Positions 55,289 to 64,000 of a DNA stretch of 64,000 nt are shown here, piece after piece (positions within the stretch are counted from its first letter, which is position 1; every line of letters starts with the position of its first letter). The stretch lies in the NCBI RefSeq assembly GCF_018837975.1, contig NZ_JAGSOY010000004.1:62001-126000 (forward strand). Reading direction: 5' to 3'. Below the pieces are notes generated by a model. The model had not been told where the DNA came from. It made no database searches and saw only the letters and a list, made by a program, of their open reading frames with translations. The position numbers were made by a program, and so were the translations under genes. Origin of the DNA: Zooshikella harenae (GTDB lineage Bacteria > Pseudomonadota > Gammaproteobacteria > Pseudomonadales > Zooshikellaceae).

Positions 55289-56644
55289 ATGGCTCAACAA
55301 CAAAGCAGCATTTCCGATACACAAATCCAGGCCTTAAATGAGGCACTGGAGCAAGGGGTATCGCCTCAAGTATCAATGATGCTGAACAGCCTATCCTCAG
55401 CAGATATTGCCCACTTACTTGAGTCTTCTCCTCCCAAAATAAGAACCCTGATTTGGCAGCTATTGGAAAAAGAACTTGCTGCTGAAGTACTCCAAGAACT
55501 TGGGGATGATCTGCGCCAATTTTATCTGGAACAGATGAATGTAGATGAAGTTGCAGCCCTTACCGAAAATATCGATACCGATGACCTGGCAGATATGCTG
55601 CAATTGCTGCCAGACACAATTACCCGACAAGTGTTGGCATCTATGGATGCCCAAGACCGCCATCGTGTAGAACAAGTATTATCCTATCCAGAAGATACTG
55701 CTGGCGGCTTGATGAATACGGATATGATTACTGTCCGTCCCAGCAATACACTGGATGTAGTATTTCGTTATTTACGCCGCCATCCAGAATTACCCGAGAT
55801 GACGGATGCATTATTGGTCGTTAACCGTCGAGATGAATTCATAGGCGTATTACCTATTAGTAAAATGCTCACCACCCACCCTTCTATCAGTGTGCGTGAA
55901 GTGATGCAAACAGATATTCAAGCCATCCCAGCCAATATGCCAGCTAATAAAGTAGCTCAGCTCTTTGAACGTCAGGACTTGGTCTCAGCTCCTGTAATGG
56001 ATGATGAAGGCAAGCTGGTCGGTCGTATCACCGTTGACGATGTTGTCGATGTTATCCGTGAAGAAGGTGAGCACTCTCTGATGAGTATGGCTGGCCTGGA
56101 TGAAGATGCTGACACCTTTGCGCCTGTTTTGAAAACAGCACGTAGCCGGGCAATCTGGTTAGGAATTAACTTGTTGACCGCTTTTATTGCCTCAGGTGTT
56201 ATTGGCATGTTCCAAGACACGATAGATAAAGTCGTGGCACTTGCAGTACTCATGCCCATTGTCGCAAGTATGGGAGGAATTGCAGGGAGCCAAACCTTAA
56301 CCCTGGTGATTCGAGCAATGGCCCTTGGTCAAATAGGGCAGTCCAACGTTCGCTGGCTAATATCAAGGGAATGTATAGTTGGTTTTCTAAATGGTTGTCT
56401 TTGGGCCGTTGTTGTATCTATCGCCTCAATGTTGTGGTTTAAAGACCCTATTATTTCTGCTGTTATTGCGCTCGCAATGGTCGTCAATTTACTTATCGCA
56501 GCCATTGCTGGAGCCGGTCTACCTTTGCTGCTAAAAGCGATGCGTATAGATCCTGCTTTAGCAGGAAGCGTAGTCTTAACAACCATAACTGATGTTGTAG
56601 GTTTTGTTGCGTTCCTTGGGTTAGCCTCCTATTTTTTCGGCTGA
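55289..56644 (+). CDS. mgtE: Magnesium transporter MgtE
   Basis: 451 aa. N-terminal superhelical domain (about residues 15-130), two CBS domains (about 135-255: LPISKMLTTHP and VGRITVDDVVDVIREEGE), and five membrane helices from about residue 290, with the pore signature VASMGGIAGSQTLTLVIRAMALG. The Mg2+-sensing cytosolic part closes the pore at high internal magnesium. The ATG follows a very strong GGGGGG site. It is 222 bp after ptsO, a gap with no gene seen, so perhaps separately transcribed. Confidence 0.95.
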   Translation: MAQQQSSISDTQIQALNEALEQGVSPQVSMMLNSLSSADIAHLLESSPPKIRTLIWQLLEKELAAEVLQELGDDLRQFYLEQMNVDEVAALTENIDTDDLADMLQLLPDTITRQVLASMDAQDRHRVEQVLSYPEDTAGGLMNTDMITVRPSNTLDVVFRYLRRHPELPEMTDALLVVNRRDEFIGVLPISKMLTTHPSISVREVMQTDIQAIPANMPANKVAQLFERQDLVSAPVMDDEGKLVGRITVDDVVDVIREEGEHSLMSMAGLDEDADTFAPVLKTARSRAIWLGINLLTAFIASGVIGMFQDTIDKVVALAVLMPIVASMGGIAGSQTLTLVIRAMALGQIGQSNVRWLISRECIVGFLNGCLWAVVVSIASMLWFKDPIISAVIALAMVVNLLIAAIAGAGLPLLLKAMRIDPALAGSVVLTTITDVVGFVAFLGLASYFFG

Positions 56645-56720
56645 GGCCAACACCAAGAACCTTACTATGCTATATACAACAATTGACGGGCTACCAAATA
56701 AAAAACAACAAAGTCAGTTA

Positions 56721-58079
56721 TTAGTGTCCTGCCACTGTCATTTGCTCTATCAGCAACGAACCCGTCTTCACATTACTCCGCCAGTCAATGTCATTACCTA
56801 TAGCAACAAGATTGCGAAACATATTTTTTAGGTTACTGGCAATGGTTACTTCAGAAACTGGAAACTGGATTTTGCCATTTTCAACCCAAAAGCCAGCTGC
56901 TCCACGAGAATAATCACCCGTGACAGCATTAATCCCATGCCCCATCAGCTCAGTAACAAGCAGACCACGATCCATCTTCTTCAGTAAATCATTCAAAGAG
57001 TAATCATGTGGTTCAATAAAAAGATTATGCACTCCACCCGCATTTGCCGTGCTTTGTATTTTCAGTTTGCGTGCAGAATAAGTGCTTAATACATAACTTT
57101 GTAGAACACCATCAGTTACAAAATCTTTTGCATAAGTCGCCAAACCATCATTATCAAAAGCAGCACTACCAATGACACCTTTTAGGTGAGGCTGCTCGTG
57201 AATTCTTACATTATCTGGAAATATTTGTTGATCTAGACTGTTTAGCAAAAATGATGCTTCTCTGTATTGGCTAGAGCCTGTTACTGCAGAAAGAAAATGT
57301 CCCAGTATGGAACTCGCTAATTCTGCTGAAAAAAGGACAGGAACCTGACAGGTTTCCACTTTTCGTGACCCTAAGCGGGCAACTGTCCGCTCAGCTGCTT
57401 TTGCGCCTACCTGCTCTGCTGCTTGCAGATCTCCACTATTTCGCGCAATGGTATACCAATAATCTCTCTGCATCTCCTTTTGCTGTTGGGCAATCATTAC
57501 ACAACTAATACTATGACGACTTGATAAATAGCTGCCTAAAAAACCATTAGAGTTTCCGTACAAACGACACCCCTGATGGCTGGCAACCGTCGCACCTTCA
57601 GAGTTACAAATAAGGTCACTTTGTTGGAATGCTGCCGCTTCAGTGGTTTTCGCCAGATCCACAGCTTGCTCAGGCGTAATGCCCCAAGGATGATATAGAT
57701 CCAAGTCAGGAATTTGCTGTGCCATCTGCTCAGGATCAGCCAATCCTGCACAGTCATCTTCTGATGTATATCGAGCAATATTCACCGCCGCAGCAACGGT
57801 GTCTTCAATCGCCTCAGGGGAGCTATCTGAAGTACTGGCTGACCCTTTACGCTTCCCGACATAAGCCGTAATACCAAAACCGCGATCACAGTTGAACTCT
57901 ACTGTTTCAACTTCGCCCTTACGCACACTAGCAGATAAGCCTGTATCCAAGCTGACACCGACCTCAGCCGCCGTGGCGCCTTGTCGCTTCGCTTCTGTGA
58001 GAATTTGTTCAACCAGGCTTTCTAGTTGTTTTTGCTCGACCTTAGGATCGATAGAATGAGAATGTTGTTGCACAGTCAT
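56721..58079 (-). CDS. pmbA: Metalloprotease-related protein PmbA/TldE
   Basis: 452 aa from MTVQQHSHS; an upstream open frame of 26 codons is not family-like. PmbA (TldE) pairs with TldD, the metal-binding subunit, to make the TldD/E protease that matures microcin B17 and degrades CcdA. It lacks the HExxxH motif, as all TldE do. Blocks: GLSASVRKGEVETVEFNCDRGFG, PVLFSAELASSILGHFLSAVTG, GVHNLFIEPHD and the final TGSLLIEQMTVAG. tldD lies 0.8 kb away. A dispersed repeat lies just upstream. Confidence 0.94.
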   Translation of the reverse strand: MTVQQHSHSIDPKVEQKQLESLVEQILTEAKRQGATAAEVGVSLDTGLSASVRKGEVETVEFNCDRGFGITAYVGKRKGSASTSDSSPEAIEDTVAAAVNIARYTSEDDCAGLADPEQMAQQIPDLDLYHPWGITPEQAVDLAKTTEAAAFQQSDLICNSEGATVASHQGCRLYGNSNGFLGSYLSSRHSISCVMIAQQQKEMQRDYWYTIARNSGDLQAAEQVGAKAAERTVARLGSRKVETCQVPVLFSAELASSILGHFLSAVTGSSQYREASFLLNSLDQQIFPDNVRIHEQPHLKGVIGSAAFDNDGLATYAKDFVTDGVLQSYVLSTYSARKLKIQSTANAGGVHNLFIEPHDYSLNDLLKKMDRGLLVTELMGHGINAVTGDYSRGAAGFWVENGKIQFPVSEVTIASNLKNMFRNLVAIGNDIDWRSNVKTGSLLIEQMTVAGH

Positions 58080-58138
58080 AAATATATTTAAACTTTTAAA
58101 TGTTAAACGTGCTGAGTCAAGTGATCCAGGCTCGTTAT

Positions 58139-58265
58139 TATACCCTTCACAAATCATTTTTAGGGTTTGTTGTCAGCGCTCTTCACCTCAGTCACTTATT
58201 AATATAAGCTCCTGAGGCTTCATCGCTTGACAGCCGCCCCTAAAAACCCTTCGTATTGGGTATAT
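58139..58265. repeat. 127-bp palindromic dispersed repeat, copy 2 (MITE-like)
   Basis: Same length and orientation as the copy at 22359-22485 and about 85-90% identical by eye. The central stem here is CCTCAG / CTGAGG, where copy 1 has CTCCAG / CTGGAG, so both arms changed together. The second stem TGTCA / TGACA is TGTCG / TGACG in copy 1, kept as wobble pairs. It lies between divergent pmbA and yjgA and may carry or influence promoters. Confidence 0.8.
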
Positions 58266-58336
58266 GAATCAAGTAGTGTTAACTCAGATGATTCAGGCTA
58301 CAATTGCGCCATACTGTAACAAAGATTCCTAGCAGA

Positions 58337-58876
58337 ATGATGACTGAAGACTTAACTGACGAATTTGATGATTATAAGAGTAAATCCCAGCTCAAGCGTG
58401 AAATGCATGCTTTACAAGCATTAGGCCAACGCTTGCTGGAATTAAAACCAGATATTCTTAAGCAAATTCCTTTAAACGACAGATTACGCCAAGCAGTGGA
58501 AGAAGGTAAACGCATTAAAAGCTTTAATGCCCAAAAACGTCACCTGCAGTTTATTGGCAAGCTCATGCGAGACCAAGATACTGAAGCAATCATTGCAACA
58601 CTAGATCGCCTTGATAGCACTAGTGAAGAATCAGCACGACGCTTCCACTTGCTTGAACGTTGGCGTGATCGACTACTTGATGACACCACCAGCCAAGAAT
58701 CACTCAATGAGTTGGTAACTCAGTGCCCAGAAGTTGAGATTCAACATGTAAGGCAACTGATTCGCCAAGCTCACAAAGAAACGGCAGCCAATAAACCTCC
58801 CAGTGCCAGCCGTAAGCTCTTTCGTTACCTACGTGAGCTGGACCAGCAACAGGATTTTTTAGGTAAAACCAGCTAA
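58337..58876 (+). CDS. yjgA: Ribosome biogenesis factor YjgA (DarP)
   Basis: 179 aa. Helical, charged protein with KSKSQLKREMHALQALGQRLLELK at the N-terminus, RIKSFNAQKRHLQFIGKLMR in the centre and SRKLFRYLRELDQ near the end, which define YjgA (DUF615). In E. coli it acts late in 50S subunit maturation at the peptidyl-transferase centre. Two ATG codons stand in tandem; the first is used here. An upstream TTG is rejected. Convergent with tldD. Confidence 0.93.
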   Translation: MMTEDLTDEFDDYKSKSQLKREMHALQALGQRLLELKPDILKQIPLNDRLRQAVEEGKRIKSFNAQKRHLQFIGKLMRDQDTEAIIATLDRLDSTSEESARRFHLLERWRDRLLDDTTSQESLNELVTQCPEVEIQHVRQLIRQAHKETAANKPPSASRKLFRYLRELDQQQDFLGKTS

Positions 58877-58889
58877 GTACCTAAGCTAC

Positions 58890-58907
58890 CAGGGGCTTAT
58901 GCCCCTG
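58890..58907. terminator. GC-rich hairpin between yjgA and tldD
   Basis: Perfect 7-bp stem CAGGGGC / GCCCCTG with loop TTAT, overlapping the tldD 3' end by a few bases. Suits two convergent transcripts, although no T-run is present. Confidence 0.6.
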
Positions 58908-60339
58908 TGCCACCTACTGTAATTTCTGCAATTTTTAAGGTTGGCTGCCCAACCCCAACAGGTACAGACTGCCCTTCTTTACCACACACACCAATACCAG
59001 GATCAAGAGATAAATCATTACCCACCATGGTAATGTTGTTCATAACATCAGGACCATTACCAATTAAGGTAGCACCCTTCACTGGCCGTGTAATTTTTCC
59101 ATTCTCGATCAAATAAGCTTCACTCGTCGAAAATACAAACTTGCCAGAAGTAATATCAACCTGACCACCACCAAGTTGTGCGGCATAAATACCTTTATCA
59201 ACGGAGGCAATAATCTCTTCTGGCGAAAGTTCACCTGGTAACATATAAGTATTGGTCATACGCGGCATAGGTAAATGAGAGTAAGATTCCCGGCGTCCAT
59301 TGCCTGTTGGTTTCATACCCATAAGCCGAGCATTTTGCTTATCTTGCATGTAATTTTTCAGAATGCCATTTTCAATAAGTACGGTACACTCTGCAGGCAC
59401 ACCTTCATCGTCCATATTAAGCGACCCTCGACGACCAGGTAATGTGCCATCATCAACCACCGTACAGAGCGAAGAAGCGACTTGCTCACCCATTCGACCT
59501 GAGTAAGCAGAACTACCTTTTCGATTAAAGTCTCCTTCCAAACCATGACCCACTGCTTCATGGAGCAATACTCCAGACCAGCCTGGACCAAGTACAACCG
59601 GCATAGCACCAGCAGGTGAAGGCTCTGCTACAAGGTTCACGAGTGCCTGGCGCACAGCATCACGCACATACTCCTGGGCACGATCATCTTTAACAAAAAG
59701 CTGGTAATCTGCTCGGCCACCACCACCCGCTGATCCACGCTCACGGCGTCCATCCTGCTCGACAATCACAGAAATATTTAAACGTACGAGCGGCCTGACA
59801 TCACCCGCCAAAGTGCCATCACTCGCGGCAACCAGGACCGTCTCATAGCCTCCAGCCAAACTCACCGTTACCTGTTTTACTCTAGAATCCAATTGTCGTG
59901 CTTGACGATCCATATCTTTCAACAGTGTTACCTTATCCTGCTGACTCAACACATCCAGTGGATTACTTGCAGGATAAAGCGCCAATGGACGCGAAGACTG
60001 CCAAGCCTGTACAGACTGATTCTGCCCTCGAGTAGCGATTGACCGAGCAGCTGCAGCAGCCTGATTGAGTGCGGGAAGAATGATTTCATTAGAGTAGGCA
60101 AAACCGGTTTTTTCACCACTCATGGCGCGCACACCCACACCACGATCAACATTAAAGCTGCCCTCTTTAACAATTCCATCATCTAAAACCCAAGACTCAA
60201 AGCGTGAGTTTTGAAAATATAAATCTGCAGCATCTATCTGATGGCCCAACATCCCATCAATAATATTAGCAACATGATTCTCTGTGAGCTCAGCAGGCAT
60301 CAACAGTTGTTCTTTTGCAGAGAGTAATAAATCAGTCAT
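58897..60339 (-). CDS. tldD: Metalloprotease TldD
   Basis: 480 aa zinc subunit of TldD/E. The HExxxH motif is H260-E-A-V-G-H265 in [15 protein letters not shown], followed by [27 protein letters not shown] and the C-terminal [31 protein letters not shown]. With PmbA it forms a barrel-shaped heterodimer that digests unfolded peptides. Close to the nitrilase gene (14 bp), so cotranscribed with it and probably with yhdP. Confidence 0.96.
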   Translation of the reverse strand: MTDLLLSAKEQLLMPAELTENHVANIIDGMLGHQIDAADLYFQNSRFESWVLDDGIVKEGSFNVDRGVGVRAMSGEKTGFAYSNEIILPALNQAAAAARSIATRGQNQSVQAWQSSRPLALYPASNPLDVLSQQDKVTLLKDMDRQARQLDSRVKQVTVSLAGGYETVLVAASDGTLAGDVRPLVRLNISVIVEQDGRRERGSAGGGGRADYQLFVKDDRAQEYVRDAVRQALVNLVAEPSPAGAMPVVLGPGWSGVLLHEAVGHGLEGDFNRKGSSAYSGRMGEQVASSLCTVVDDGTLPGRRGSLNMDDEGVPAECTVLIENGILKNYMQDKQNARLMGMKPTGNGRRESYSHLPMPRMTNTYMLPGELSPEEIIASVDKGIYAAQLGGGQVDITSGKFVFSTSEAYLIENGKITRPVKGATLIGNGPDVMNNITMVGNDLSLDPGIGVCGKEGQSVPVGVGQPTLKIAEITVGGTGA

Positions 60340-60353
60340 AAATAATAAGAAAC

Positions 60354-61196
60354 CTATTTCTTGATCAAAGCCAGTTCATAAGGACATCGATGAGATAATG
60401 ACGGCATTTGATCACGAATTTGTTTGACCTTTTGTAAATCAATTTCAGCCAGGATAACAGCTTCACCCTTTGTTGTTGATGCAATAGCTTGCCCCCAAGG
60501 GTCCACAATCATTGAGTGACCATGGGTTTCACGCTTATCCCCATGAGAACCTGTCTGGTTAGCAGCAATGACATAACTAAAGTTTTCAATTGCCCTGGCT
60601 TTTACGAGTGTTTCCCAATGTGCCGCCCCTGTAACAGCTGTAAACGCAGAGGGAATACAAAAAATATCAACGTTATGCTCAGCCAGCTTTCTAAAAATTT
60701 CCGGAAAACGTAAATCGTAGCAAATCACAGGTGCTACCCGACCAAATGGAGTATCAACAACGACAAGATGTTTACCTGGCAGGAACTCCTTTGATTCCCG
60801 ATATGATCCTTTGCTGTCATCCACATTGACATCAAATAGGTGGATTTTATCATAACGCGCAACTTCGTCTCCCTGATTATTATAGACAAAACAACTGGCC
60901 AGGCAGCGATCATCTGTTTGTCCTTCAGGTAAAAATGGAATAGAACCCGCAACCAGCCAAATATTATGGGTTCTGGCCTGTTCCGCTAAAAATGAGCGAA
61001 TAGGACCTTCAACCGTTTGCTCTCCCTTTCCAATTAATAACATCTCAGGTGTAGCAAACGCAGCAAAACACTCTGGTAATACAACTAAGTTGGCACCCAA
61101 CCGAACCACTTGACTAATTAGCCGTTCAGCATGCGTTAAGTTATCGGCTACATCCATGCCAGAGTTCATTTGTACAGCAGCTACTTTATATTTCAT
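60354..61196 (-). CDS. Carbon-nitrogen hydrolase (nitrilase superfamily, Nit-like amidase)
   Basis: 280 aa. Catalytic triad E42 (VVLPECFA), K116 ([12 protein letters not shown]) and C158 ([10 protein letters not shown]). The Nit1/Nit2-like branch hydrolyses deaminated glutathione or omega-amides, which fits a metabolite-repair role; the exact substrate is not shown. Conserved place between tldD and yhdP, 14 bp and 9 bp from them. Cytosolic. Confidence 0.93.
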   Translation of the reverse strand: MKYKVAAVQMNSGMDVADNLTHAERLISQVVRLGANLVVLPECFAAFATPEMLLIGKGEQTVEGPIRSFLAEQARTHNIWLVAGSIPFLPEGQTDDRCLASCFVYNNQGDEVARYDKIHLFDVNVDDSKGSYRESKEFLPGKHLVVVDTPFGRVAPVICYDLRFPEIFRKLAEHNVDIFCIPSAFTAVTGAAHWETLVKARAIENFSYVIAANQTGSHGDKRETHGHSMIVDPWGQAIASTTKGEAVILAEIDLQKVKQIRDQMPSLSHRCPYELALIKK

Positions 61197-61205
61197 TTCA
61201 TCCCT

Positions 61206-64000
61206 TTAATCGTCTTTTTCTGTGTCAGCACTAAATATTTTATCGAACGACACTTTTGGATCAGTCAGTGTCCCAGTCAAACGGTAACGCGCACTGGCAA
61301 ACTGTTGTACGGTATTACCCAGTAGCTTATCAAATAAATAAATAGCACCACCCACCTGAGGTGCCCCCATCAGTACCGCAATAATGGGTAAGTTATCCGT
61401 CACAGGTAGGGTAACCACGATAAATGCATCAACCTTATCTGTTACAAAATTAAGCACACCATCCATCTGAAAATCAGCAGAAGGTCCCTCAATGGTAACT
61501 GGACTATCAAAGGTTAAAATTCCCCTGTTAAAACGACCATTGACTTTGAATTTATCAAAGCTCACCCCAGAGGAAAATAAATCCGAAAAATCCAAACGTA
61601 AACGTCGAGCAATCGCATTAAAATTGAGAATACCCAACAGTTTCAGTGCATTCGCTGAGCGTTCAGTTTCAACAAAACGGCCATGTTCTATTTTACTACC
61701 AAATTTACCTGTGAGTGTTTTTAACGCAAAGGCCATGGGTGATCCTGGCCAGTTAACATCGACAGAGACTTTTGTTTTTTTACTGGTCAGCGTTGAAGCA
61801 TACCCCCAATTTTCGAGGACCTTACCAATATTTTCAGCACGAATCACACCTTTATAAAAGGAGCGGTGAAAACCACGCTGATAATTCCACGATAAATCCC
61901 CCGTAACCGATAGCCCCTGCATATCCCCTACGATATTTTGCACATGAAGTCCATTTGGGTTTGGACGAATATTTGCTGATAATGAGCCAACCTTCTGCTT
62001 ATCCAGCGTTAAGTCATGAATTCTAAGGTTCATAGCAGGAATCGACTGTGGTTTGACTGCAACATCCTGACTGTTTGCAGAAGCATCAGCTTTATTTTCA
62101 CCAACGCTACTTATTACCGCTTTATCAACCCAAATATCCATAGGTTGCCGTTGGCTAAAAGGAATATTGACCTGCCCCTTTAAATCATTACTATCAAGTA
62201 ATACACGCCAGTGATCCCTCATCGTCAACAATGAAACATTGATTTTTTTTAACTGCTGATTTGCGGCAACTAACTTATCAATAACAAAGTTACGGATCGT
62301 GACAGGTTTAATTGATGATGCACCCTTGCTATCAAAACCAGCCCATAGTGTTTGCCATTGGCTTACATCAAGCACAGGCAACCAACCTGCTACCTGAACA
62401 CCTCTGGGTATTGGAGAAATCAATCCACCTCGTCCAACCAGCAAATTGGCTGAAAGCAGTCCCTGTTTACCTAGTAGCATTGCTGCACTGAGTTGGTTGT
62501 GAATCATTCCTCTTAATAACAAAGGTTCTTGAAAGGCAATGTTCAACTGTAATGGACGCTTCTCACTAGGAGACTTATCAAAAGGTACGGGTAGATTTAA
62601 GCCAATACCTTGTAGGTCAGTTTGAATGGTTAACTGGGGAGCACGTTTTTTAGTGTCATAAACCTTTAATTCAGCCGTAATTTCCGTTTGGCCTTTAACC
62701 CATTTTTGAATTGGCTCTGGTGCACCTAACCAGCGCATAAGTGGCTTACTTTGTATTGGAGCTTGCAGCAAAATACTCTGTACAAACTGTTTTTTTTCTT
62801 TTTTAACCTCAAGCTTTGCGGTAAAAGCATTTTTTAAAAACTGTCCTTGCAGTCCCTGTCCAAACATGCCCTGTCCAGCATCGTAACGTAATGCACCATT
62901 AATTTGATCAAATGTAATATTTTGTTGTGGGAGTTTTATTTGGCCATTATGTACAGCAACATCTACTGTACCAGTTGGCTGAGTCTTTTCTTCTAATGGT
63001 ATGCTTAAGCCTAATTTGACATTATAGTCACCAGCAACAGTCCAAGGTACTTCAACATCATTGAGTGCATCTGCAATAGGACTCTCATGAAGTAGCTTAT
63101 TGGCATCCTTCCCCACCAATTTTGAATCACCCTTTAAATGCAGTACTAAAGGTTGGTTATTTTCCAGTTCCGTAAAATCTGCAGTTACTTGTAAACCATC
63201 AATTTTACTTTTGCTGTAAAGAGTCCCCTCTTCTACCTCAACATTCAAGTGATCACTACTGACATGCACCAGCGCTTTCAAAGCATTTGCTGTTGGCCAA
63301 GCAGGATCATACTGCAAGATTCCCTGACGAATTTTGAAAAATAAACCAAAATTTCTGGCGGCATCCAAATCGTCTGGGTCTAGTGATCCGTTATAAACAA
63401 AGGCCCCAGACTCAATATTGGCCTGCTTAATACTCTGATCAAGCCAAGTGACCAGCTCCTCAGACATGGCACCTCGTGCTGGCAAATACTGACTCGTATA
63501 TTGCGCATCCCCTTCAGTAACTCCGACGGTTAATGCCATTTGTGGGGATCTATCATCAAAGGGAAATTGAAGCCTGAACTGTCCTTTGAAGTCGCCATCA
63601 TCTCCTGTTAAGGCAACATTATGGGTATACAACTCATATTTGTTATCAAAAATACGCCACTCTAAACGCCCTGAAGCTTGGTCATAATACCAAGTCCGAC
63701 GAAAAAGGCTCTCTAGCCCCAGGCTAAATCGCTTAGTGTCCAATAAAATCACGCCTTTTTTGGGCGTGATAAGTGTGTAGCCAGAGATACCTGACCCTGA
63801 AGGTGCATTCTCCCATGCATCAACACCAACATCATGCAAACGTGCACTGGCAACAAAAGCTGAGGATTGACTTGGCTGCCAGTCCAACCAAACTTGTCGC
63901 AGTTTCCCTACCGGATTTAACGTGTGCAACAACTGATGTGCTTCTTTAGGAAGCCACTGTGTGGAAAGGGTCATTTTTTTCAGTGCCGCCAAGTCAATCT
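61206..64000 (-). CDS. yhdP: AsmA-like envelope protein YhdP (C-terminal part; runs off window)
   Basis: The frame is open to the right edge, so the N-terminus with its membrane anchor is missing; about 930 residues are seen of a family usually near 1270. A TTG at 63992 is an internal Leu, not a start. Long repeating beta-strand grooves (AsmA/TamB fold) and the conserved C-terminal block MAFALKTLTGKFGSKIEHGRFVETE, ALKLLGILNFNAIARRLRLDFSDLF with RLTGTLTDPKVSFDKI identify it. YhdP helps move phospholipid to the outer membrane with TamB and YdbH. Third gene of a tight set with nit and tldD. Confidence 0.92.
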   Translation of the reverse strand, partial: IDLAALKKMTLSTQWLPKEAHQLLHTLNPVGKLRQVWLDWQPSQSSAFVASARLHDVGVDAWENAPSGSGISGYTLITPKKGVILLDTKRFSLGLESLFRRTWYYDQASGRLEWRIFDNKYELYTHNVALTGDDGDFKGQFRLQFPFDDRSPQMALTVGVTEGDAQYTSQYLPARGAMSEELVTWLDQSIKQANIESGAFVYNGSLDPDDLDAARNFGLFFKIRQGILQYDPAWPTANALKALVHVSSDHLNVEVEEGTLYSKSKIDGLQVTADFTELENNQPLVLHLKGDSKLVGKDANKLLHESPIADALNDVEVPWTVAGDYNVKLGLSIPLEEKTQPTGTVDVAVHNGQIKLPQQNITFDQINGALRYDAGQGMFGQGLQGQFLKNAFTAKLEVKKEKKQFVQSILLQAPIQSKPLMRWLGAPEPIQKWVKGQTEITAELKVYDTKKRAPQLTIQTDLQGIGLNLPVPFDKSPSEKRPLQLNIAFQEPLLLRGMIHNQLSAAMLLGKQGLLSANLLVGRGGLISPIPRGVQVAGWLPVLDVSQWQTLWAGFDSKGASSIKPVTIRNFVIDKLVAANQQLKKINVSLLTMRDHWRVLLDSNDLKGQVNIPFSQRQPMDIWVDKAVISSVGENKADASANSQDVAVKPQSIPAMNLRIHDLTLDKQKVGSLSANIRPNPNGLHVQNIVGDMQGLSVTGDLSWNYQRGFHRSFYKGVIRAENIGKVLENWGYASTLTSKKTKVSVDVNWPGSPMAFALKTLTGKFGSKIEHGRFVETERSANALKLLGILNFNAIARRLRLDFSDLFSSGVSFDKFKVNGRFNRGILTFDSPVTIEGPSADFQMDGVLNFVTDKVDAFIVVTLPVTDNLPIIAVLMGAPQVGGAIYLFDKLLGNTVQQFASARYRLTGTLTDPKVSFDKIFSADTEKDD

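Noticed and set aside
63992-64000. Start codon of the last gene at 63992
   Set aside because: The codon is TTG inside an open frame that continues to the window edge, and the family protein is several hundred residues longer.

Overview
The window looks like chromosomal DNA of a low-GC (roughly 40%) marine-type gammaproteobacterium of the Oceanospirillales/Pseudomonadales sphere, possibly a Zooshikella/Spartinivicinus-like relative. That placement is inferred from gene content, gene order and protein similarity that I recognise. The genus is a guess. I see no rRNA, tRNA, CRISPR array, prophage or intact insertion sequence. About 62 protein genes are supported, and the last one runs off the right edge.

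Left half (1-30.3 kb), mixed housekeeping and accessory genes: a VanY-like peptidase, a GST-fold protein, a DUF3301 gene overlapping the leader of an EF-P-like yeiP, a YjaG (DUF416) protein, an unknown gene, a DUF2788 membrane protein, a lipoprotein metallo-beta-lactamase-fold hydrolase, rluE, a VanZ-like gene, two tandem InaA-type LPS-kinase-like genes, a four-cysteine uracil-DNA glycosylase-family protein, arfA with a terminator inside its reading frame, an unknown 102-aa protein, a membrane/[2Fe-2S]/class III cyclase fusion, yaaA, and an exported ankyrin protein. These are followed by an operon of a flavodoxin-like protein, an exported alpha/beta hydrolase and an MlaA homologue. Next come a TatD-linked radical SAM gene convergent with an unusual Thermus/Bacillus-type metG, the aapJQMP polar amino acid ABC transporter, a second class III cyclase, and a GcvA-like LysR gene divergent from an AEC transporter.

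Right half (30.4-64 kb), a conserved core resembling the arrangement in Pseudomonas: cysDN (CysN carries a decayed APS-kinase-like tail), a Nif3-like gene, the periplasmic protease degS/algW, and then hisC-hisD-hisG-murA-ibaG-mlaBCDEF on the minus strand. Facing away from it is yrbG-kdsD-kdsC-lptC-lptA-lptB-rpoN-hpf-ptsN-rapZ-ptsO-mgtE on the plus strand. After that come pmbA, yjgA (darP), tldD, a nitrilase-family amidase and the AsmA-like yhdP. Many of these genes serve the cell envelope: Kdo synthesis (kdsD, kdsC), LPS export (lptCAB), retrograde phospholipid transport (mla), peptidoglycan (murA) and the envelope-stress protease. The nitrogen-PTS/sigma-54 genes sit in the same transcription block. 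A secreted aminopeptidase with a ricin-type lectin tail interrupts the usual mla/yrbG junction.

Points of special interest: a dispersed 127-bp palindromic repeat in two copies whose central stem shows paired, compensatory changes; arfA regulated by truncation; a MetRS of non-enterobacterial zinc type; an MlaA homologue without a lipobox, in an operon with a hydrolase and a degenerate flavodoxin; a 10-C homopolymer inside rluE; and the cyclase fusion with a ferredoxin domain.
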